Assembly (NCBI GenBank): GCA_946803715.1 | Contig: CAMPET010000006.1 | Span: 28,110-59,145 of the forward strand | Reading direction: 5' to 3' | DNA length: 31,036 nt | DNA from: Beroe ovata | Taxonomy: Eukaryota; Ctenophora; Nuda; Beroida; Beroidae | Part shown: positions 16,742 to 30,129 of the stretch, piece by piece | Numbering within the stretch: position 1 is the first letter of the stretch | Layout of the letters: every line of letters begins with the position of its first letter | Notes under the pieces: generated by a model | Told to the model about the DNA's origin: nothing | The model's database searches: none | Seen by the model: the letters and a program-made list of their open reading frames with translations, nothing else | Made by a program: the position numbers and the translations under genes

Positions 16742-19477
16742 TCAGGTATTAACATGGGTATTCTGCGGAGATTCCTCAACAATGTTATCATTTTCGCAAG
16801 TTGAAGACGATGCTTGCTCATAGATTTGGCTCACAATTTTAACAAGATCTTTTTCAGTCATCATGAAGTGACGATGGTATTTCCTGCTCCGGAGCAGGGG
16901 TATCGTTGTTGAGTAGTTCTCTGGATAATGTAGCAGCAGAACCATCAGAAGATGACTAATATCACGATCACTCAGCTTCTTTCCAATCTGCTCTTCCAAA
17001 AACTCTCGACTCTGGGGCTGATGAGTGAGGTAACTGTAGTAGTACATCTGTGTGGCGGTGAAATGATCGAATCTATCGATGTCCTTTATTTTATTTGAGA
17101 GCAGCCTCCTAACATATTGCCGAATAGACTCCGTGAGGAATAGGCCGTAGTAATTTAACAGGATTGACAGGAGCTTGTAATCCTTTTCTTCTTCAATCTG
17201 CTTAACTAACTCAGTAATGAGACTCGAATCCTTGGCAAGACTTTCTGAGTGTTTCAGCATGAACATAGCAGTGTGAACTCCGTAGAATTTTGCTATTTTG
17301 TAAAGAAGACAGTTCTCTTTCAGTAAAACAGGATGGAGTGTTTTAATGGACTTGAGCAATTTGGCAACATTTCTCGTTTTCAAATTATTATCTTCAAATT
17401 TCTTCTTTTGTTTCTCTATGATCGAACACTTTGAAGACAAAACTGTTTTTGCTTCAGAAGAAGTAACGAGCTGAACCAAATTATGCAAATCGTCTTGTGT
17501 GAAATAAACCGATTGTTCTTCATCTGGATATAAGTCATTGATAAGGTCCATAATTATTCCTTTATTACTTTCCTTCTTGTCATAAGCAATCACCATCCAA
17601 AATTTTAGATCGTAGACACTTAAAAGATCATAATCAACAAGGGCCCTAACAAAAGCTAAAAGTTCTGAACTATTGAAAGAAGGTAAAGTGTGTAACAGCG
17701 ATTCACTTATGTAATTTGCTGCCGAAAGATTTCCCACGATTCCAAGTAGCAGACGGAAAACCTCAGGAAATGTTTCGTCCTTATAACTGGCCAAGACTAT
17801 TTCCGCAATGAACTTGGCCATTGACGGATCAGTACTGTTGTTGCAACAGCAAATAAGCAGCTGTGCTCTTGTATTTGATGTGAGTGTTTGAACGAGGGCA
17901 TTGTAGTTTTCAGGCGTAAGGGGGAAGTCAGCACTTCTCACCAAATCCATCATCCAATCATGGTGCCGGATGTGACTTCTGAGAAACGGTGGTTTCAGGA
18001 CTTTCTTTATCAGATCTGGTACAATGTCATTGAACCCATGTTTTAGGAATGACATAACAACTTGAGATGAATCTTTGTACGCTTCAAGTGTCTGCTTATT
18101 GGAAATCAAGGGTGCTAAGTTTGCTATTCCATGCGCTGACAGGGTTATGAAAGTTGAATAGAACAAGTTGTCCTGGCCAGATTGATGAAGATTGAGGCAA
18201 ACTTGCTGGAGGATGGTGTCATCTATCTGAAATTCGATGGGGTGATCAGTTGAATGAATCACTTTTAATCATACATTATATTCGGTTGATATGTTGGATC
18301 AAATGAAGAGAATTACCGTCAAATTTGAAACCACATCCAAAATTTCCTTGTTGGACATCGACATTAGTGATAATGAAACCATGAAATCTGTTATATCGTC
18401 TGCAGCTTCGGTCTCATTTCGTTGTAGCAAAAGGGACACAGCTAGGATTTCATTGAAGTGTTGACAATTGAAAACGCACCTGTTTCTAAATTGATGTCAA
18501 ATTGTCGGAACCGGAAACAAACCTGAAGAACTTGCTGGATGGAACAAAGCCAACTTTGCACACAGCCGTGGAACATTCTCGCATCCAATAACATTGGTAC
18601 AGATGAATCGGTTGAAAGTCACGTCCGTTTTATGAATCGCCAATCCTTTTATAAGTAAGAAGCATTCAAGTTCATCTTTCAAAGTTAAACCATTCAGCAA
18701 CCTAAAAAGATGGTAAGGTTGTGGGCATTGACCTACTTAGTAGTTAGTCACTGAAAAATTAAAAATGCAAACTGGAATGTCCATCAATAATACCTTCACT
18801 AGTATACCTTTCAATAAGATCAAATCGGGAACAGTGCATCCAGAAGTAAGCCAGTAAGATTTTATCATAATTGTTGTTGAGGTTCAACGATTCCATTGTG
18901 TTGGCAATAGATTCTTGATATTCTTCGCGTAGCTTCAGATTCTTCTTAAGCTTGTTTCTAGGAAAACGTTGATGAAGCAAACACATACGTTTGGTGCATG
19001 AGGGTAAGTTGATAACTTAAGTTGATAAAGATTAATAACATAAGTTGATAAACATTGGAATGGACTATTTAAACATCATTCAACTTACTGCTCGTAAAAG
19101 TGTATCAAAAGACCAGCAAAAATGTTAGAACCGACTGATTGGTCCAAATCCACGAAACTACTGACACTCTCTCTTAGTTCATCATTAAAAGCAGACGATG
19201 GACTCTGCATCAACAACATCTGAAATACTCGTGACGCTTCTACAGGTGTCATATCCTTGACAGTGTCCTTTATATTCAAGTCGAATAGACTTGTGAGGTA
19301 GCCCATCCATAAGTTGGCAGGAAGATCTAAACATGGTTTGTCTAACTGGGACACCCTCTTATGATAGTTGACAGCTTCCGAAACTGTCTCGTAACACCGG
19401 CGATGAATCAAAGAGTGGAAACATCTCGAACAAACACGCTTTGCTAAAACATTAGTTACAGCATGTGCAATCGTCAT
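16742..19477 (-). CDS. Uncharacterised large alpha-helical protein, possibly mitochondrial
   Basis: Exons on the minus strand: 19089-19477, 18808-18957, about 18518-18701, 18317-18479 and 16742-18226, together about 785-790 residues. Exon ends were set by GT-AG sites and reading frame. The exon 3/4 junction is uncertain because the strongest donor (GTTTGT, exon end 18523) gives the wrong phase and a weaker one three to five bases later is needed. The N-terminus (about 1-30) is rich in Arg, Ala and Ser and starts MTIAHAVTNVLAKRVCSRCF, like a mitochondrial presequence. The rest is leucine-rich amphipathic helices with irregular repeats, without transmembrane segments or catalytic motifs. FASTK-domain or PPR-like helical RNA-binding proteins look similar in style, but no RAP domain is visible, so function is unknown. 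Confidence 0.7.
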
Positions 19478-19809
19478 CAGCTCCCTGGTGGAGCGTTTTA
19501 GTTATGATATTATCATTTGGTTCGAGATCAAAAAGCATGGTTATTCGTTCATTCTTGACACCAAAGCTTCGTTTTGAAGCCTCAGATAGAGACTGACATG
19601 AATAATGAACATAAAATTATATCAGTGGACAGTGGATTTACGATGGTATATGATCGTAAGTCATCAATCATCATGATAAAAACATTTTCATTATTCAACT
19701 GTTGGAAGAAAATGATTGCTATAAAATTAAGGGTAAAATGGTAAGAATAAATGAATGTCGAATTTCTTGATCCAACTGTACTGATGGAATAATCCGCCTT
19801 CACAAGGAC
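19478..19809. other. Intergenic between the helical-protein gene and TGS1
   Basis: AT-rich, no gene seen. It should hold the promoter of the helical-protein gene and the short 3' UTR of TGS1. Confidence 0.4.
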
Positions 19810-21756
<1,947 letters not shown>

Positions 21757-21891
21757 TTAATGCAATGACACTACCTATAGAAAACATACCTTGCACTGCA
21801 AAAAGTGATTCAAACAGCGGACACAGTATAAAGATTTTGAACCAAACGTGATATACAGAAAGCATAGCATAAAACCTAGCTAAAGGACGGG

Positions 21892-23145
21892 TTATAAATA
21901 GCTGGATATTAATGGAAAGGAGAAGTACGCCAAAGATCTATAAGACCTTTCCAGAGGAACTGAAAAACTAGATAGACGCAGTCTCTCTTCTTCTAATGAA
22001 CGGGACAAATCTCCACATTCAGTTGTTAGTGCAATACAAAACTCTGTGTCCCTGATGGAGGATCGTATGTTGAAATTGGAAGAACCAATGATTGTCATTT
22101 TATTGTGCCACCAACCCTTTGCATGATAGGACCAATCTTCCCGGCAGAATTCATGGATAGAAACATTGGGACATTTTTGAAGAGTCCTGATTGCAGCGAC
22201 ATTATACATGTCAGGGACATAACTTTTCAAGAATCTACCTCCATAGAACCCATTTGCTTCATGTGATGGAATAATAATATTAACTTGTGCCTTGGTATGC
22301 TGAAGTGCTTCTATCAGCCGAGGTGTTGGGTTGAAATAACCTGATGAACAAGTGAAAACATCATTCACAGTTGCATTAGAGAGTAGAATATCGAGGGTAT
22401 CGTCAATTTGATGAATGGAAAACCAGGGATGTTGGAATAATGGATAGATACAAGTATCTCCGTTCTTAGGACCGAGATATCTAGTCTCATTGTTGTCAAG
22501 GGGAGTATTGCAAGAAAGTCTCTCAGTAGTGGATTTAGCTACTTGTATGTTTTCGATACTCCAATGAGTCCTTGTATAAGATGAGGTATCCCACAGTTTA
22601 GAGCTGGTAGAGTGAAGACTATGCAGATAGCAAATGTAGTCTGCGAGTGATTTTGATTTTATCATCATGTATCTGTCTTGCCTTGGTCCAAAATACAGTT
22701 TGCTTAGATTCGCTCCAGATATAATGACTGTGTCATCAAAGAGGTAATACTTTATGTGGTGAACACCGAGGAACTCTCCAAGAGCAGCCGGCTTTTTATA
22801 TCCTAGCCGGGGCAGAGATGGGACTTGGTACAAGTGAATTGGACTCACTCTCTTGAGATCTTTGAAAACTATACCTCCATCGCGGAGTCCTCTGTATCTA
22901 TCAATCATAACGCTGACATCACTCTCGTGATTCTTCACTGCGGTGACCAAATTGCTGATAATTTGCTGCTCATTGTTCCCATTCCCAACATAAAGACATG
23001 ATATCCTGGATCTGCATCGAAATTCAGAAGACAATTCAAGAAGTCTGTCACGGAATTCTGCAGGAGAGCTCAATACTTTCACATCTCTCCCATGGACTCT
23101 GATTTCTCGCGCTATTCCTCCAAGAATAGCCTTAACAGTGCACAT
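21892..23145 (-). CDS. PGS1: PGS1, phosphatidylglycerophosphate synthase
   Basis: A single-exon, 417-residue member of the phospholipase D superfamily. The first HKD-type motif is at H130-x-K132-x4-D137 (HHIKYYLFDD) followed by IISGANLS; the second is H341-x-K343 (YHAKGWW) followed by TIIGSSNFNIRS. VKVLSSPAEF near the start, IYPLFQ and SSGYFN blocks match animal PGS1. The enzyme joins CDP-diacylglycerol and glycerol-3-phosphate to phosphatidylglycerophosphate, the committed step to phosphatidylglycerol and cardiolipin in the mitochondrial inner membrane. The human protein is 556 residues; the visible frame lacks a typical mitochondrial presequence. A possible acceptor (ATTCATTAG) directly before the Met suggests that an upstream exon with the targeting sequence may exist but was not identified. 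Confidence 0.94.
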   Translation of the reverse strand: MCTVKAILGGIAREIRVHGRDVKVLSSPAEFRDRLLELSSEFRCRSRISCLYVGNGNNEQQIISNLVTAVKNHESDVSVMIDRYRGLRDGGIVFKDLKRVSPIHLYQVPSLPRLGYKKPAALGEFLGVHHIKYYLFDDTVIISGANLSKLYFGPRQDRYMMIKSKSLADYICYLHSLHSTSSKLWDTSSYTRTHWSIENIQVAKSTTERLSCNTPLDNNETRYLGPKNGDTCIYPLFQHPWFSIHQIDDTLDILLSNATVNDVFTCSSGYFNPTPRLIEALQHTKAQVNIIIPSHEANGFYGGRFLKSYVPDMYNVAAIRTLQKCPNVSIHEFCREDWSYHAKGWWHNKMTIIGSSNFNIRSSIRDTEFCIALTTECGDLSRSLEEERLRLSSFSVPLERSYRSLAYFSFPLISSYL

Positions 23146-23400
23146 TCCTAATGAATTGAAATTCGCAAATTGTCATTAATAAAGATTTGTGAATAATTCA
23201 TCAAAGTTTGTCAGAACTATAAAAAACTCAAAATAACTGTAAATTAAAATTACGGTGCGTCATCACGAAGTGTAGAGTAGGTACTCATTTAATGCTAAAA
23301 TATTACCTAAAGATCTATTCTTTATACCTATACACTATAATACAGGGTAAGTGGATTATGATTAACAACTCAAACAATCAATGATTCTTCTGTGTTGAGC
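23146..23400. other. Intergenic between PGS1 and HAUS1
   Basis: AT-rich, no gene. It should contain the PGS1 promoter or an unrecognised 5' exon of PGS1, and the HAUS1 3' UTR. Confidence 0.4.
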
Positions 23401-24829
23401 TCAGCTACAAAGACTCAGTTCGGGAAACATCTTCTCCAAGCTCCCAATTTCCTCTTTGACTTGTCTTATTTTCTCTTGAGCCAGGGGCATGCTTGGGGGA
23501 AGTTGTTTAAACTGAGAAAGTCGGTCCTCGATTGATTTGATCTCTGTCATCAGGGATGTCACTTTGGTGGACAATGTCTGTAAGGCCTCATGGGTGTACT
23601 CCTGAGAGTTATACCATTGAGAGTTAGTGATCAACTCATCGCGATGTGGACAATGCTTCAGTTCAAAGCCTTTCCAGGTCATTTCGAATGGTATTGAAAT
23701 GCATAGTGCAATAAACCCGCCAAGAATCAAGACAAATGAATGAAATTATTTTCAAGTTTTCCCTTGTTATGATCTCACCTTCTTCACTCCACTTGCGCTC
23801 AAAAGTTTCTTGAATTCTTTCGTACTCTCGAGGTAGTGTTGAGCCTGAGCTTTAGCTTTCTCGATCTCAACTGGGACATCCACTTCATTTATATCCCTGC
23901 AAAATTGTTTGTACACAAACTTCTTGTCATGTTATTGCGATGAATCCAAGAAGGAATGATTGGAATGATCGTGAAAATATCTGGATAATGAGGAGGACCT
24001 GGTTTTTGAATTTTCGTCACTTTCCTCAGATAGTTTCTGAAGGGTGTGCTCCAGGTTTTGTAACATATGTGATATTTGATCAAGGAACATTTCCTGAGTT
24101 TTCATCAGATCTTTGGATTTTAACTCCTCCATTGAAATCTCAGACAAATTGAGCTGAAGTCAGTAATAAGGTTAAGGTAGGTGATCTCAGCATTGGTAAT
24201 GTACGGCATGTATGAAGAATTTGAAATAGTCCACTCTCATTACATACCAAGTAGTTCTCCATCGATGGGCACGTCATACCGAGACTATTACCAATGTCTG
24301 CCATGTTTGATAAGGAATTAGCACTCTCCTCATTCATGTCCTTCTCATCGATTCCTAGGTAGGTGATATAAATTGATTAAGTCACGGACGCCTAAATCCA
24401 AAATCAAGCTGTTTGATAGGTTCTGGGCTTAGGTAAGAAAAACTTAATCAGTCTCACGAACTATTCATGTTTCATTACCCAAAAAAAAGAGTTCTTTGGT
24501 AATTCTTTCATTCTCAGCTGAATATTCCTCTGACATTTCAATGTTTTCGTTTTTCTGATGCTTAAGGTGCTGCTCTTTTTTCTTGTTTAACTGCAGTGGG
24601 ATGAAATACAGTACCAATACGGTGCAAATCAATAGAATACCTAGCAATAAGCATCCACCAATATCATAAACATATTCTCCCGTAAATAGCTGATAAATGA
24701 TGACCAAACCTGACAAAGGTGATAGAGATAAGATACTGTAAACTCATTCAGCTCAAAGGATTCATTACTGAGCTCCGTGGATAAGGAGCCAATCCACTGC
24801 TCAACTTCAGACAACTTATCCTGATCCAT
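23401..24829 (-). CDS. HAUS1: HAUS1, augmin complex subunit 1
   Basis: Six exons on the minus strand: 24710-24829, 24479-24590, 24248-24354, 23999-24153, 23779-23896 and 23401-23655. All phases agree and the product is 288 residues, close to the human 278. The start MDQDKLSEVEQWIGSL matches the N-terminal helix of HAUS1. The LESTKEFKKLLSASG segment and the C-terminal LPPSMPLAQEKIRQVKEE block, which aligns with MPNPSLAQVKIEEAKRE of the vertebrate protein, support the call. The middle is coiled-coil. HAUS1 is part of the eight-subunit augmin complex, which recruits gamma-tubulin to spindle microtubules for branching nucleation. The acceptor of exon 6 is poor (CTGAAG) and a small exon between 24590 and 24710 cannot be excluded. 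Confidence 0.85.
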
Positions 24830-25313
24830 TTCTTATCTAAAATCATTAGGTAATGACTTGTTCTTCCTATTGATATTTTGTAGAAGTCAAGAAAAATGAA
24901 GATAAATTCTTGGAAAATGAAGACATTAATAGAGATTAGAGAATGGATACTTGGGGATTAAAAACGATTATATTAGAATTATGAAAAATCAATGATTTAT
25001 CTTAATTCAACGAGAATTCGATGATGCTAAACAATAATGTTAAAAGGTATTTGATTTTGTCATTTGTAAATCAATTATCAACTTGTCATCATGGTTTCAT
25101 GAAATCTGTCCCAGACAGACATTGAGTTGGAAGTGGGTTACAACTTCTGGCAAATGACATGCCAGTTCCACTGATTGATTCTCATAGTTCATGATTTACA
25201 GGTAGAAATGATAAAAATAACAGCACTGAGACTTAGTGCACTTGTTGCAGTGCTTTGCAATCATACGAAGTAAAATGAAATATTAACAAATAATTTTCAA
25301 GGAAATAAATTAC
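24830..25313. other. AT-rich intergenic, HAUS1 promoter region
   Basis: No gene is seen. It carries the HAUS1 5' flank and the 3' flank of the gene ending at 25314. Confidence 0.4.
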
Positions 25314-26177
25314 TTAACAATATACAGGATCTAACTTTATGGTGAGAGGATTAGCAACATTCATTGTTACTGGATTCTCTTCAATGCCTAGACTCTCCTC
25401 ATACATATCTGCTAACAGCTCAGTTTCAGTTATTGAAAGATTGTGTTTGGCTGCATATGCTTCAAAAATATGTTCCTTGATTGACTCGTGAATAGTATTA
25501 TAGATAACATCCTTAGTGGCAATTATATTCTTCTGAACTTTAACTCTATATTGGGACTCCATTTCTTTTGTCAGTATATCTACAGAATTCCTGATAATAC
25601 CTTGAACAAAATGCTGAGAAAATCTTTTAGCAGCATAAAAGTTAAATTTTTCAGATTTTCCTCTCCAATTATCACCACTCAAGTTTTGTCTTTGATTGTG
25701 GTTCCCTCTCCTGTTCTGCTTTTTCTTGTTTTTATTACGATCACCTTGGTACCTCTGCATGTCAGAATGATTGTGATTTGATCCTGCTTCATTCCATCCA
25801 TTTTTGTTCCTGTTTTTGTATTTCTTGGCCCCCCGGTTCTTTTGTAATTGATATTGTGACATATTTTCAATTTCCTTAACTGCAAATGAGCCAAGTGCAA
25901 GCATGTCTGTAACTTTCCAAGACAACTCTCTTAGTTGCTGGGCACGAATATTATCCTTCTTCTCCTTGGCAATTATCATATCTTCCTTTACTTTCTGGCT
26001 AAGAAGTTGCAAGACTTCATTGGACATACTAGTACACCTCTTTTTTAAGGGCTCTAGGTCTTGAGGTAAATCAGGAAGTTTCTTTACTGTCTTTGGGTCA
26101 CTCTTCAGTGGAAAAGATGATCTATGAGTTGAGGATTTTCCACTACAGTCACTTTCTTCTCCTAAAGGAGACTGCAT
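25314..26177 (-). CDS. Uncharacterised basic, Asn/Lys/Arg-rich protein
   Basis: An open frame of 287 residues from an ATG at 26177. Residues 1-45 are Ser/Lys/Pro-rich. About 45-105 is predicted helical (NEVLQLLSQKVKEDMIIAKE, LRELSWKVTDMLALGSF). Residues 115-170 are a low-complexity Asn/Lys/Arg/Gln stretch resembling RNA-binding basic regions. From about 175 helices resume (FSQHFVQGIIRNSVDILTKE, YNTIHESIKEHIFEAYAAKH), and a hydrophobic acidic tail ends in LDPVYC. The length and even composition support real coding sequence. I do not recognise a family; RNA binding is an inference from composition only. The gene is divergent from DYNLT2B. Confidence 0.72.
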   Translation of the reverse strand: MQSPLGEESDCSGKSSTHRSSFPLKSDPKTVKKLPDLPQDLEPLKKRCTSMSNEVLQLLSQKVKEDMIIAKEKKDNIRAQQLRELSWKVTDMLALGSFAVKEIENMSQYQLQKNRGAKKYKNRNKNGWNEAGSNHNHSDMQRYQGDRNKNKKKQNRRGNHNQRQNLSGDNWRGKSEKFNFYAAKRFSQHFVQGIIRNSVDILTKEMESQYRVKVQKNIIATKDVIYNTIHESIKEHIFEAYAAKHNLSITETELLADMYEESLGIEENPVTMNVANPLTIKLDPVYC

Positions 26178-27428
26178 ACCTGATCACTGATCTAAAAGAA
26201 AGTGGGCAGGAGTATGAGTATGTAATGATAACAAGAATTACGCCCGTTATTCCCGACAGGCGGGCGTTATATTTCCACCCAGCCTTTAAAAGCAATCGGG
26301 TTTAAGTGTAAATTCTAAGGTCTGGCTAAACTTAGTTTGTAATTGGGCCGCATTGCCAATGAACAACAAACATTAACAATGCTACGAGTAATTCAAAAAA
26401 GATTACCTATTAACTTTAAGTTGGCAGTTAAGCGGAAGCCTCGCCCGGTTTAAACTAAACTTATACAATGCAGTTAACGTGTCATTTCAATGAATTTATT
26501 TGGAATTGAATTCACTGTCGTGGATTTCATGGCCGCGCCGATCATTGTAGGATTTCACCCTACCCTTGCTGGCGGGATTTTATCGGGCGGAATGACAATG
26601 ACATTATGACAATTGCGCGGCGCCGACGGTAAGGAAAAACCCTAAATTGTACAAGGCCGATCATGAATAAAAAAACCCATTGCTGTACGNTGACGTTCTC
26701 AAAACATTTTGCGCGCGTCCCTTATTTTTTGATTTTTCATACTGATCATGGTATTTATTATTTAAGCTTTTTTAGTACCGTGGAATTTGTTTGGCGATGC
26801 AAGACTCGACCGCTGATGCAGATGCAAGCCGCGAAGAATAAGTTTGCGCCGCGCGCGCGCAAACCGAAATTCTCGACAGGGTCTTTCTATATCATCGATC
26901 GACAACGTGCAATGTAATGAATAAACTTTTTTGATAATTGTTAGATTACTCCCTACCCTCACTGCAACTGGCGGGATTTAACAATTACAAATTACACCTA
27001 CAAATCTGAAAATATTAGGCTGAGAAATTGTGGATTGTGTTAGATTTTTTGGAATTAATGATTGTGTCATATCCGGAATTTTTATTTTCATCCTCATGTG
27101 GTAGACATGGCAAATGCTAGCATAGTTTTAGTAATTCAGTGAATCAGGGGCCTTGTCTCAGATGTTTGATCACAATTAAAGGAAAGCGGCAAAACTCATT
27201 ATTTGTTGAAATATTGCCCATGAAAGTGAAAGCTCATGCCCCAGTTAATCAGGGTCAAATGGATCAAACTCACACACTTTCACCACAAATCTACTGACAG
27301 TGTCAAGACATTATACTTCTTCAGGATCTCCAAAAAGATCTTCCTTCTCAAATTTGATTGTGATAAATAGTCTTGATAAGTTTAAGCCTACTTGTAATTA
27401 TATTATTTCTAATTTCCCTGTTTTAGAA
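26178..27428. promoter_or_regulatory. Divergent intergenic region with GC-rich repeat pieces
   Basis: The stretch separates the minus-strand gene at 25314-26177 from DYNLT2B (+), so both promoters should lie here. It contains an inverted pair ACGCCCG/CGGGCGT at about 26239-26270, a degenerate repeated phrase CCCTACCC...CTGGCGGGATTTWA at about 26567-26590 and 26950-26981, a CGCGCGCGC tract at about 26851, and an n at 26690. No transposase and no convincing gene are seen. Which parts are regulatory is not known. Confidence 0.4.
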
Positions 27429-28157
27429 ATGGCTGAATCAGAGGTTATGACATCACCTACTGAACTGCAAGGATCAAATGAAAATAGTTACATTATAAGA
27501 CCCAATTTCAAGGACAAGTTCAAGCCCGCTCTTGTTAAGGAGGTCATCCAGGAGTAAGTCATGTGATTCAATTAATTGGAGGAACATACTAGATGTGCCA
27601 GATTACCCCATGATATCAGTATTTGATTTAATCTATTCAATCTCTTAGAGTTTTGTCAGAGCAGCTGAAAGGAAAACAGTATGACCCTGAGCAAGCTCCC
27701 AGTTGGTGTAAAGTTATCACTGAAGCTGTCAAGGAACGAGTGAAGGAGCTTGGTATGGAACGCTATAAGGTGCTGTATTGCATTGTAAATGCTTCAATTG
27801 TTCAAATTATTATAACATGTTGATGTTACTTGGTAGTCATGATTTGTGGCTGTTGTTATATCCACTTAATTATGGATTGCAGTCTTTGACTGGATATGTG
27901 CCAACACTTATGAGTCTGGACAAATACATAACATTTTATCAAATAGATTAGTCACAGATCTCCATTCTTGATTACGATTTCATTTTAACAATCCTCAGTT
28001 GGCAGTTAACGTTGTGATTGGTGAACAACGAGGACAAGGTATAAAGGTTGGATGCCGATGTTTCTGGGATTCTGATACTGATAACTATGCGCAACATCTC
28101 TTCATGAATGAGACTCTTTTCTGCCTGGCTACAGCATTTGGAGTTTTCTTCTACTGA
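27429..28157 (+). CDS. DYNLT2B: DYNLT2B (TCTEX1D2), dynein light chain Tctex-type
   Basis: Three exons, 27429-27553, 27649-27769 and 27999-28157, joined in frame to 134 residues. NSYIIRPNFKDKFKPALVK near the N-terminus and VNVVIGEQRGQGIKVGCRCF, then WDSDTDNYAQHLFMNETLFC and the final AFGVFFY, follow the TCTEX1D2 pattern closely. The family member is a light chain of dynein-2, needed for retrograde intraflagellar transport. The exon 2 donor (AAG|GTGCTG) is weak but the phase and alignment are exact. The frame is open upstream to 27300, and a TTTTAG precedes the Met closely, so a 5' exon is possible. Confidence 0.93.
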
Positions 28158-30129
28158 GATCCCTACTCCCTCCCTCATTAAGGCATTTTCCCATGGCAGG
28201 CAGAAGGTATATTATAAACTGGAGTGTAGACTTGCTCCTCTTGTTGTTGGCATGATGTCGACGAGTTAACTAGCTCACTATGTTTGTGTGAGTGCGGTTA
28301 TGTTTGTCGCGTATCATACGTGGTGTGCCACAGGCACTTCGTCTGTCCTTCCGATGATAATAGCACTTGATGTGTGTGTAATTGGTGCTTACTAGAAGAT
28401 GTCCCGCCAATTAGCAAGATGAATGATAGTTTTCCTATATTGAACCCACTACATGGGCAAGCAGATGTATATTTGTACATATTGTATCTTATGATGAAGT
28501 TAACTAAGCTGGTGTTTTGTAAAGTATAACAGAAGGAGTATAATCAGTCCAATATGGTTTGGAATAGCAATGGGTGGTTGGCGGAACCACATTTTTCAGA
28601 ACAGTATTTTTCTCATATGAAAATATTCAAATGGAGTTTCTTGAATTTTTCTCCCATATCACTATATTCAGTTGTTTAATTGATTTCTTACTGAGCTAGT
28701 TCTAGTACATCCAAACTCTTGTAAAGATGTACTATAGCAGATTACCTGATCCTTCCATAATAGCATTGATTCTGCCGTCAAGGTCATCTGATGCAGTTAA
28801 CATAGAACAATTCCTCGGTACCTAATGCTGGAAGATGTTTAATACCGGTCACTATAATACTTCTACTCCTATAACTGCTGCAAGGTCTATCTAATAAGAT
28901 AATGGACAGTGTGTGTGTGCGTGCGGCTCTGTCCTCCAGACGTTCACGTCTTGTATTATACTTTCCTTGTTATTATTATCATATCATTATTATTGCTTTT
29001 GTAGTTACTATCAACAACTCAACACATACACACACACACACACACANCTTTTGTAGTTGTTATCAACTACTCAACACACACACACACACACAGTACACAC
29101 ACACAAGCGTGTAAGTCTGAGGGTGCACGAACGAAGTCTCACAATTGTACACATATTATGGTACACTGCAAAATGACCGTGTGTACGGAATACAATAATT
29201 GACCCATTTCCGGCCCCAATCATCTCGTACCCTCTTTGTTGAGGGAGAAGGGCTACTGGGCTAGCCGCTAGTTATGGAATTATACCAACTCTATTCGTAC
29301 TACAGTCCACATTGCACAATGCTGCTTCCACTTTGATAGCACCCCACTTGCAATTCACGAGATTCCGAAGTCGATTTTGATTTTGTCACATTGTATTCAG
29401 GATTGCTTTCATTCTTTAACTGGTGGTTCTTGAAAACTGCCCCCTCGCCAACATGCTGTACCCATTCATATTCTATAAGTTACCTAGTTAGCTAACGGAT
29501 GATTTAATCGCTCTAGTTCTCGTCCGTGACTACAGTCATCAATCCGAAAATAACCTCAAATAGACACATAAAGACCCCTGCCTCATTAAATCTATTTTTA
29601 GACATCGTTTCTATATTTAGAACGAAATAGTCCCCTGATAATATCCTATGCATATAGCAACGGCCCAATTTGAGCCGCCATTTCAATCGATTAAGTAATT
29701 ATGTATCAATCGAATATGTCTTCTTAAAGTTGATAAACTTTTTTTCACTACAGTTATTCGCAATGTTTCTCTGCTTGATATATGCAGTGACTATAGTAGT
29801 CACTGATGATTCTTGCAGAATTTGCATTGGTCGCGAGACTCTGCTTTGGAAATAATTGTTTATCAAGCTAAGTTTATTAATACTGCACTCGGATTGACAG
29901 CTGCTCTTGTAACATCGGAGATTTTGCAAAATCAGAAATAGCAACGTTTGACTGCAGAAATTCATTAACAGACGGTGACTGTAACCATCGCAACAAAATG
30001 AACTGAAAATAACCATAGTTACCATGACGATCGCATCAATACTACCATACTGATAGATTTGATATTACAATATGTTGCTTGCCATACACACTCAGTAACC
30101 ATAGCAACTCCCTAGCAACATGACGTAGA
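28158..30129. other. About 2 kb without a recognisable gene
   Basis: No coding exon or RNA gene is supported on either strand. The 5' part should include the DYNLT2B 3' UTR. A CA-repeat tract with an n at 29047 lies in the middle, and the last few hundred bases should hold the promoter of the RING gene. Confidence 0.45.
28996..29106 (+). repeat. CA microsatellite with flanking sequence duplicated across an n
   Basis: The phrase CTTTTGTAGTT followed by TATCAAC, ACTCAACACA and a CA run occurs at 28996-29046 and again from 29048, on the two sides of the n at 29047. A third CA run follows to about 29106. The pattern fits two overlapping contig ends joined without merging. Confidence 0.75.

Noticed and set aside
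26663-26962. Open frames on both strands near the CGCG tract
   Set aside because: They cross the n at 26690 or a low-complexity GC tract and show no splice sites or family motifs.
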